Assembly: GCA_934667465.1 (NCBI GenBank)
Contig: CAKUMG010000533.1
Coordinates: 1 to 5,058, forward strand
Source of the DNA: an uncultured Actinoplanes sp.
GTDB lineage: Bacteria > Actinomycetota > Actinomycetes > Mycobacteriales > Micromonosporaceae
Reading direction: 5' to 3'
DNA length: 5,058 nt
The notes under the pieces were generated by a model. The model was given only the letters and a program-made list of their open reading frames with translations, did no database searches and was not told the DNA's origin. Position numbers and translations under genes: made by a program. This document shows, piece by piece, positions 1 to 5,058 of the stretch; the first letter of the stretch is position 1; each line of letters opens with the position of its first letter.

Positions 1-42
1 GGCGGTGCGGGTGGTGCCGACGCGGGTGGCGCGGGTGGCGGA
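1..42. other. Short region downstream of adnB, no gene seen
   Basis: The 42 bases after the adnB stop contain three copies of GCGGGTGG (7-14, 22-29 and 31-38, plus strand). There is no ATG, GTG or TTG on the minus strand from which a following gene could start, and no convincing hairpin with a T-run that would mark a terminator. Whether the operon continues beyond the window cannot be told. Confidence 0.4.
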
Positions 43-3000
43 TCAGGGGTGGCCGAGGGGCGGGAGGTCGGTGATCAGGGCGGCGAGCCCGTCGGCGTCG
101 AGCAGGTCGGCCGGGCGGACCGTCACGCCGTCGCGGACGTAGTGGAAGCCCGCGCGGACGTGGGTGACCGGGACGCCGGCGAGGGCGGCCCAGGCCATCC
201 GGTACGCCGCCAGCTGCACAGCAGCCGCCGACGCGTCCGTGGCCGTGGGACGCCGGCCGGTCTTCCAGTCGATCACGTCGTAGCGGCCGCCCGGCTCGCT
301 GAACACGGCGTCGATCCGGCCCCGCAGCACCACACCGGCCACGGTGGTCGCGAACGGGACCTCGACCTCGATCGGCGTCCGGTCGGCCCATTCCCCGGCC
401 AGGAATGCCTCCTGCAGGGCGAGCAGCTCCTCGTCGGCGGCCGCGTCGTCGTCCGCGGCGCCCGGCAGCTCGTCCACGTCGAGCAGCCGCACGGCGCCGT
501 AGCGCTGTTCCAGCCAGGCGTGGAAAGCGGTCCCGCGCCGGGCGTGCGGGGCCGGCCGCTGCGGCAGGGGACGGCGCAGCGTGCGGGCCAGCAGCTGCGG
601 GTCGCGGCGGAGCACGACCAACTGCGACACGGACAGGTGCGGGGGCAGCGCCACATCGAGCGGCCCCTCGCGGCGGGCACGCTCCTCGCGCTCGGCGAGC
701 AGCAGCGCCGCCTCCCGCCGCCACCGGACGATGTCCGGATCCACCACCCCGGCCACGCCCGCGGCCCTCTCCGCGTCTGCCGCGGACTCCGCAGCACCGG
801 TCCTGGCAGCGCCGGGCACGGCAGCACCGGGCACGGCAGCGGCAGGCGCGGACCCGGCCACGGGATCGGCGGATGCGGGCTCACTGCCGGCGGGCGCCGC
901 GGTGGAAGCAGCGGGCACGGCAGCCCCGGGCACGGCAGGTCCGGCGGACGAACCGGGGTCACCCGGCGGACCCAGGACGCCCGGCGAGCCAGCGACACCC
1001 GGCGAGCCAGAGATGCCCGGCGGGCCAGAGATGCCCGGCGGGCCGGGGAAGGGGGGCGGGCCGGAGGGCAGGCCGATCAGATCGGCGGCCTCCCCCGCGC
1101 GGGCGGCGATCGCCGGGTCGGTGGCGGCCAGGGCGGCGAAGGCGGTCGCCGCCTCGGGGTCAGGGGCGGCGATCATGCGGCGGATGAGGTCGGCGGCCGC
1201 GGCCATCGCCGGGCGGCGGGCGCCCAGCGGGTCGGAGGGCCATTCCGCCGCGGCGACGAGTTCGGCGCTCGGGTTGACCGCGTCGCCGCCCGGTTCGGGG
1301 GCCCAGTGTTCGACGACGCCGGCGCCGGAGAGGCAGGAGTCGCGGATCTCGTTCAGGAAGACGGACGGGCCGCGGGGACGCTTCACGCCGTCGCCCCACC
1401 AGTAGCCGGAGGCGAGCAGGAGACGCCGGGGACGGGTCACGGCCACGTATGCGAGCCGCCGCTCCTCGCGCTCGTCGTGCTCCCGCCACGCCTTGGTGAA
1501 CGCCGTGACCGCCCCGGCCACGTCCTTCTGCTCCACGGCGTCGGACAGGTCGAGCACCGGCAGGCCGTCCGAGTCACCGCGCAGCGGGAACGGCAGCACG
1601 CCGATGCCGCCCAGGTAGTTGTCGGAGCCCCGGGTCATGCCGGGCCACACGTTCCGGCTCAGCCCGGCGACCGACACCACGTCCCATTCGAGGCCCTTCG
1701 CGGCGTGCGCGGTCAGGATCTGCACCGCGCCCTCGACCACGTCGACCTGGCCCGGGGCGAGCCCGCGCTCCTCCTCCTCGGCCGCGACCAGGAACGCGAG
1801 GAACCCGGCCAGCGTGCCGCCGTCGGTGTCCCCCGCGTACCGGGCCGCCACGTCGCCCAGCGCGTCCAGGTGCCCGCGGGCCAGCCCGGCGTCGCCCGCC
1901 GCCCAGCCGCGCACGGCCACCTCCACGTCGAGTCCGATGGTCCGCTCGATGTCCGCGACCAGGTCCGGCAGCGGCTGGTCCAGGCGGTGCCGCAGCTCGG
2001 CCATTTCCCGGCTGTACGCGCGCAGCCGCGCATACCCCTCCTGCGAGTACTGCTGCGGCGCGCCCAGATCCGCCATCGCCTCCACCAGCGTGGCATCGTC
2101 CAGATGGTCCCCGACCACGTCCTCCGGCGGCTCGACACCACCCTCCCCACCGGAGGCAGCAGAGGCCGCGGCGCCCGCCCTGCCGGAGACAGCGGACGCC
2201 GCACCGCCCGAACGATCCGAGCCACCGGCCGGAGCCTCACCGGACGTGCCGGGACCGGGCGCACCAGCAGACTCCGGCCCAGGCCCGGAAGCCGGCGGCG
2301 CGAAGTCGGACGACCCAGAGCCAGGCGCCCCAGAAGCAGACGGCCCAGCAGAAGACGGCCCGGAGCCGAACGACGTGGAGGCGAGCGGCGACGGCGCGAG
2401 CGACGCCGGAGTGGCAGCCGCAGCCCGGGCCGCGGCGATGACCCGCGAGCGCCGATGCAGGGCCACGAGATCGCGAGGCCCGATCCGCCACCGCGCCCCC
2501 GTCAGCAGGCGCAGCAGCGAGGCGCCGTCGGTCGGGTCGGCGAGGACGCGCAACGTGCACACGACGTCCCGTACCTCCGGGGTGTCGAGCAGACCGCCCA
2601 GCCCGACCACCTCGACCGGCAGGCCGCGGGCGCGCAGGGCCTCCTCGATCGCCGGGATCTGGCTGCGCACCCGGACCAGGACCGCGCTCGTGGGGCGCTG
2701 CTCGATCGGGATCTCGCCGGGCAGGGCCTCCGGCAGGCGCGCCGCGGACCGCCACGCCGCGAGCATGGCATCGGCGATCCACGAGGCCTCGTCCGCGTAC
2801 GTCTCCAGCAGCGCGCAGGCGACCGTACGGCCGCCCACCCGCTCCGCCACGCGCTGGGCCGGCACCAGCTCGGCGACCCGGGCGCCGGCGGCCCGCAGCG
2901 GGCGCGACAGGGCGTTGGCCACCGTCAGGATCTCGGGGCGGTTGCGCCAGCTCCGGGTCAGCGACAGCACCCACGCCTCGCGGCCGCCGGGCCCGATGAA

Positions 3001-4014
3001 CTCGGCCGGGAACCGGTCCAGCGTCCCCGCGGACGCGCCCCGCCAGCCGTAGATCGACTGGCACGGGTCACCGACCGCGGTGACCGGGTGCCCGCCGCCG
3101 AACAGGGCGTTGAGCAGCACCACCTGGGCGTGGCTGGTGTCCTGGTACTCGTCGAGGAGCACGATCTTGTAGCGCCCGCGCTCGATCGCCCCGACCTCGG
3201 GATGGTCGCGCGCCACCCGCGCCGCGCGGGCCATCTGGTCGCCGAAGTCCATCGCCTCGAGGTCGAGTTTGCGCTGGTCGTAGCGGCGGATCAGGGGCAG
3301 CAGGGTGAGCCGGTGCCGCTGCCGGGCGAGCACGTCGGCGACGTCCTTGTAGACCCGGCCCGGCAGCCCCTGCACGTCGGCAAAGAACCGTCCGGTCCAC
3401 GCGGCCAGGTCGTCGGGGGTGACGAGATGCTCGGCCAGCTCGCCGGCGAGCGCGAGGACGTCGTCGGTGACGGTGCCGGGCGCGCGGTTGAGACCGGTCA
3501 TCTCCCCCGTGTAGGACCGGACGAGCGAGTCCACGATCTGCCAGCGCGCCGCCTCGGTGAGCAGCCGCGCCGACGGTTCGAAGCCGGCCCGCAGGCCGTG
3601 CTCGGTCACGACCCTTGCCGCGTACGAGTGATAGGTCGCCACCGTCGGCTCCCCGGCCAGCGCGTCCTGCCGGCCCAGCCTGCGGACCAACTGCCCGAGA
3701 CGCACCCGTACGCGGTGCGCGAGCTCGCCCGCCGCCTTGCGCGTGAACGTGAGGCCCAGGATCTCGTCGGGGTGCGCGTAGCCGTTGGCGACCAGCCACA
3801 CGACCCGCGACGCCATCGTTTCGGTCTTGCCGGACCCGGCACCGGCGACGACGAGCACCGGCTCGATGGGCGCCGAGATGATCGCCGCCTGCTCGGGTGT
3901 GGGCGCGTGCAACCGCAGCAGGCGCGCCAGTTCGAGCGGCGTGTAGCGCGGCCCGGCATCGGCGTTGCGGCGCGGGCGGGGCGTGGTGTCGGGGAAGAGG
4001 CTGGGCTGGGTCAT
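43..4014 (-). CDS. adnB: AdnB: helicase-nuclease subunit of the AdnAB double-strand-break resection complex
   Basis: The 1323-residue product would unwind and cut DNA from double-strand ends as the partner of AdnA in the cytoplasm. SF1A (UvrD/Rep) helicase motifs are all visible: Q motif TPEQ (39-42), Walker A AGAGSGKT (57-64, K63), Ia GLTFTRKAAGEL (87-98), II DEYQDTS (288-294), III VGDPCQSIYGWRG (314-326), IV LTRSWRN (352-358), V TAHAAKGLEWD (768-778) and VI RRLAYVAVTRPRR (852-864). The C-terminal PD-(D/E)XK nuclease has H1165 (GTAFH), D1235 (GRID), D1249 and K1251 (VIDWKTG) and QLAAY (1267-1271). It lacks the cysteine cluster seen in AdnA. The ATG at 4014 is chosen because it overlaps the adnA stop. 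An upstream GTG at 4098 would extend the protein 28 residues into adnA with sequence that looks like a frame artefact. Two Ala/Pro/Gly/Ser-rich segments (529-632 and 981-1089) make it longer than mycobacterial AdnB (about 1100 residues, from memory). The family call is secure; the pairing with AdnA is supported by gene order. Confidence 0.94.
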   Translation of the reverse strand: MTQPSLFPDTTPRPRRNADAGPRYTPLELARLLRLHAPTPEQAAIISAPIEPVLVVAGAGSGKTETMASRVVWLVANGYAHPDEILGLTFTRKAAGELAHRVRVRLGQLVRRLGRQDALAGEPTVATYHSYAARVVTEHGLRAGFEPSARLLTEAARWQIVDSLVRSYTGEMTGLNRAPGTVTDDVLALAGELAEHLVTPDDLAAWTGRFFADVQGLPGRVYKDVADVLARQRHRLTLLPLIRRYDQRKLDLEAMDFGDQMARAARVARDHPEVGAIERGRYKIVLLDEYQDTSHAQVVLLNALFGGGHPVTAVGDPCQSIYGWRGASAGTLDRFPAEFIGPGGREAWVLSLTRSWRNRPEILTVANALSRPLRAAGARVAELVPAQRVAERVGGRTVACALLETYADEASWIADAMLAAWRSAARLPEALPGEIPIEQRPTSAVLVRVRSQIPAIEEALRARGLPVEVVGLGGLLDTPEVRDVVCTLRVLADPTDGASLLRLLTGARWRIGPRDLVALHRRSRVIAAARAAAATPASLAPSPLASTSFGSGPSSAGPSASGAPGSGSSDFAPPASGPGPESAGAPGPGTSGEAPAGGSDRSGGAASAVSGRAGAAASAASGGEGGVEPPEDVVGDHLDDATLVEAMADLGAPQQYSQEGYARLRAYSREMAELRHRLDQPLPDLVADIERTIGLDVEVAVRGWAAGDAGLARGHLDALGDVAARYAGDTDGGTLAGFLAFLVAAEEEERGLAPGQVDVVEGAVQILTAHAAKGLEWDVVSVAGLSRNVWPGMTRGSDNYLGGIGVLPFPLRGDSDGLPVLDLSDAVEQKDVAGAVTAFTKAWREHDEREERRLAYVAVTRPRRLLLASGYWWGDGVKRPRGPSVFLNEIRDSCLSGAGVVEHWAPEPGGDAVNPSAELVAAAEWPSDPLGARRPAMAAAADLIRRMIAAPDPEAATAFAALAATDPAIAARAGEAADLIGLPSGPPPFPGPPGISGPPGISGSPGVAGSPGVLGPPGDPGSSAGPAVPGAAVPAASTAAPAGSEPASADPVAGSAPAAAVPGAAVPGAARTGAAESAADAERAAGVAGVVDPDIVRWRREAALLLAEREERARREGPLDVALPPHLSVSQLVVLRRDPQLLARTLRRPLPQRPAPHARRGTAFHAWLEQRYGAVRLLDVDELPGAADDDAAADEELLALQEAFLAGEWADRTPIEVEVPFATTVAGVVLRGRIDAVFSEPGGRYDVIDWKTGRRPTATDASAAAVQLAAYRMAWAALAGVPVTHVRAGFHYVRDGVTVRPADLLDADGLAALITDLPPLGHP
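791..850. repeat. Four 15-bp tandem repeat units in adnB (AAVPG coding)
   Basis: On the plus strand units begin at 791, 806, 821 and 836, each starting GCAGC, with the two central units nearly identical (GCAGCGCCGGGCACG and GCAGCACCGGGCACG) and the outer two diverged. In the adnB frame they encode the AAVPGAAVPGAA stretch (about residues 1058-1070). Related copies recur at about 908-949, encoding AVPGAAVPAA (about 1027-1036). Confidence 0.75.
971..1042. repeat. Four 18-bp tandem repeat units in adnB (collagen-like coding)
   Basis: On the plus strand four consecutive 18-base units start at 971, 989, 1007 and 1025. The last two are identical (CCAGAGATGCCCGGCGGG) and the first two differ from them at several bases. 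Each unit encodes two Gly-X-Y triplets in the adnB frame (for example GPPGIS). The unit length is a multiple of three, so copy-number change would keep the frame. Confidence 0.8.
2119..2430 (-). other. Low-complexity Ala/Pro/Gly/Ser insert inside the AdnB helicase
   Basis: AdnB residues about 529-632 are composed of roughly 81% Ala, Pro, Gly and Ser (84 of 104), with no hydrophobic core pattern, so the segment is probably disordered. It follows the IGPRDLVALHRRSR stretch, which resembles the start of the UvrD 2B subdomain, and precedes DDATLVEAMADLGAP, where helical sequence resumes. It therefore appears to be a loop insertion in 2B between motifs IV and V. The reading frame is intact on both sides and the helicase motifs are unaffected. 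Codons ending in T (TCT, GCT, GGT, CCT) are much more frequent here than in the core domains. Confidence 0.75.
4011..4014 (-). other. ATGA stop-start overlap coupling adnA to adnB
   Basis: On the minus strand the four bases read ATGA: ATG (4014-4012) starts adnB and TGA (4013-4011) ends adnA. The bases just upstream (about 4015-4030) contain no clear purine-rich Shine-Dalgarno sequence, so adnB translation probably depends on ribosomes finishing adnA. That would suit production of two subunits in equal amounts. The overlap is read directly; coupling is inferred. Confidence 0.85.
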
Positions 4015-5058
4015 CGTGGCGGTTCGGCCCCCGGCTCCACGACCTGGCGCCCCTGACCGCTGATCGGGCAGCTCGTCCGGACGGGACAGACCCGGCACTT
4101 GGCGTTGGCGACGGCGGAGAAGGTCGCCGCGGCCATCGTGTCGGCGGTGCGGCGGACCATCGCGTATGCCCAGGCGGGATCGTCGGCCTCGGCAAGCGGC
4201 ACCTGCAGCTGCTCGCGCGCCTCCTTGCCGGGCCCGAGCTGCACGAGCGCCGCCCCGCCGCTGCGCGCACCCTCGCTGAGCTCGTCGAACGCCCCGGCGT
4301 CCACGGCCGCCTGGTAGCCGGCCAGCTGCGCGTGCTCCTCCAGCTCACCCGCGGACACCGTCGTCGTCTTGCCGGTCTTGAGGTCGATGACCACGAGCCG
4401 GCCCTGCTCGTCCACCTCGATCCGGTCCACCCGACCGGTGAGCTGCACGGGACGTTCGGGGTCGTCCAGCCGGACGGTGAACTCGTGCTCGATGGCGAGC
4501 AGCCGGCGCGGGTTGCGGGCCAGCCAGCGCAGCAGCTTGTCCACCATGCCCTGTGCGCGCTCCTGCTCGGGACCGGCCAGCCAGCGCGCGGCCAGCTCGA
4601 TCGCGTCGAAGCGCGCGGAGACGTATTCGACGAGGCGCTCACGGTCGGCGTTCGCGTCCTCGGCCAGCATGGCGGCGGCGTGCACGAGGTTGCCGACCCC
4701 CTGCGCGGGCCCGGCGGGCGCGGCGCCACCGTGCCGTTCGAGCAGCCAGCGCAGGCTGCAGCGGAGCGCGCTCTCCATCGAGGACGGCGTCACCTTGACC
4801 GGGTCACCGGGGTCCACGAGCGGCCGGTCGTCCGACAGCGGCCGCAGCCCCCACCACTCGTCCGGATGCGCGCCGGGCACTCCGGCTCGGGCCAGCTGCG
4901 CCAACTCGGCCGCCGCGGCATGCCGCCGGGCCGGCGTCTCGGACGGAGACACGACGACTGTACGCAGCTCGGCCACGAGCGCCGACAACGTGAGCGCCCG
5001 CGGCGGCCGCCCGAGGGGCACCTCGAACTCGTCCAAGCCGGCTTCCGGCTCGCCACCC
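4011..5058 (-). CDS. adnA: AdnA, C-terminal nuclease part (5' end outside window)
   Basis: This is the last 348 codons of the upstream subunit of AdnAB; the frame stays open to the window edge, and no ATG/GTG start suits it here (a TTG at 5036 is just an internal Leu codon). Counting from the first full codon (5055-5057), a PD-(D/E)XK RecB/AddB-type nuclease is seen: VTPSSMESALRCS with Cys100, GNLVHA with His126, IEHEF near 189-193, GRVDRI with Asp211, VIDLKTGK with Asp225 and Lys227, and QLAGY at 244-248. Near the C-terminus CRVCPVRTSC gives Cys321, Cys324 and Cys330 (C-x2-C-x5-C), which with Cys100 match the four ligands of the 4Fe-4S nuclease staple known from AddB and related enzymes. The helicase part, expected upstream, is not visible. 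The gene ends in a 4-bp overlap with adnB, so it is cotranscribed. An isolated Cas4-like nuclease is an alternative only for the domain; adjacency to adnB makes AdnA much more likely. Confidence 0.9.
   Translation of the reverse strand, partial: GGEPEAGLDEFEVPLGRPPRALTLSALVAELRTVVVSPSETPARRHAAAAELAQLARAGVPGAHPDEWWGLRPLSDDRPLVDPGDPVKVTPSSMESALRCSLRWLLERHGGAAPAGPAQGVGNLVHAAAMLAEDANADRERLVEYVSARFDAIELAARWLAGPEQERAQGMVDKLLRWLARNPRRLLAIEHEFTVRLDDPERPVQLTGRVDRIEVDEQGRLVVIDLKTGKTTTVSAGELEEHAQLAGYQAAVDAGAFDELSEGARSGGAALVQLGPGKEAREQLQVPLAEADDPAWAYAMVRRTADTMAAATFSAVANAKCRVCPVRTSCPISGQGRQVVEPGAEPPR

Larger units (their letters stand above)
748..1074 (-). other. Low-complexity linker between AdnB helicase and nuclease domains
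   Basis: AdnB residues about 981-1089 are rich in Pro, Gly, Ala and Ser. They join the end of the helicase part (helical sequence around AADLI, 976-980) to the nuclease part, which restarts with VDPDIVRWRREAALLLAERE (1091-1110). The segment has two sections: a collagen-like Gly-X-Y run (991-1023) and an Ala/Val/Pro/Gly-rich section with repeated AAVPG (about 1029-1072). It probably forms a long flexible tether for the nuclease. Both sections are encoded by short tandem DNA repeats, suggesting growth by slippage or unequal exchange. Confidence 0.75.

Noticed and set aside
971..1042. Possible CRISPR-like array from the regularly spaced repeats.
   Set aside because: The units are contiguous 18-base tandem copies without spacers and encode in-frame protein repeats.
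2119..2430. Possible intein or mobile-element insertion in adnB.
   Set aside because: No intein block motifs, no terminal repeats and no transposase-like sequence. The segment is low-complexity and in frame throughout.
1619..3052. A Ser/Arg-rich plus-strand frame of 477 codons that might be a separate gene.
   Set aside because: Fully antisense to the conserved AdnB helicase region, low complexity and without domain motifs.
49..4056. A 1335-codon open frame on the plus strand, antisense to nearly all of adnB.
   Set aside because: It is in codon register with adnB, so its stops would require TTA, CTA or TCA codons in adnB. These are rare in high-GC actinobacteria and simply absent here. The encoded protein is Arg/Gly/His-rich with no recognisable domain.
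4015..4098. N-terminal extension of AdnB from a GTG at 4098.
   Set aside because: It lies wholly inside the adnA 3' end, over the iron-sulfur cysteine codons, and gives a compositionally odd peptide. The ATGA-overlap start is far more plausible.
3068..4729. A 553-codon minus-strand open frame overlapping both adnA and adnB in another frame.
   Set aside because: It is a GC-driven shadow rich in Arg, Pro and Ser. The helicase and nuclease motifs all lie in the adnA and adnB frames.

Overview
The window is very GC-rich. Its codons are almost all G- or C-ending, and the main gene contains no TTA, CTA or TCA codons. This, together with the gene content, points to a high-GC actinobacterium (Actinomycetota), perhaps a Micromonosporaceae-, Pseudonocardiales- or Streptosporangiales-type organism. 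The genus cannot be fixed from the sequence alone.

Both genes lie on the minus strand and are read from right to left. The right end (4011-5058) is the C-terminal third of AdnA, whose 5' part lies outside the window. It carries a RecB/AddB-type PD-(D/E)XK nuclease domain flanked by four cysteines placed as in iron-sulfur nucleases. Its TGA stop overlaps the ATG of the next gene in an ATGA, so the two genes are an operon and probably translationally coupled. The second gene (43-4014) is complete and encodes AdnB, 1323 residues. It has an N-terminal UvrD/Rep-like SF1A helicase with all the main motifs intact and a C-terminal PD-(D/E)XK nuclease with intact catalytic residues. The last 42 bases (1-42) lie downstream of adnB and hold no recognisable gene.

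Together the two proteins would form AdnAB, the heterodimeric helicase-nuclease that resects DNA double-strand breaks in mycobacteria and other actinobacteria, a counterpart of RecBCD and AddAB.

The core is a known system. What is unusual is that this AdnB is about 200 residues longer than mycobacterial AdnB as I recall it. The excess fits two low-complexity Ala/Pro/Gly/Ser segments. One sits inside the region corresponding to the helicase 2B subdomain (residues about 529-632). The other lies between helicase and nuclease (about 981-1089) and contains eleven consecutive Gly-X-Y collagen-like triplets plus AAVPG-type repeats, encoded by 18-bp and 15-bp tandem DNA repeats. I see no mobile element, RNA gene, CRISPR array or clear new system.
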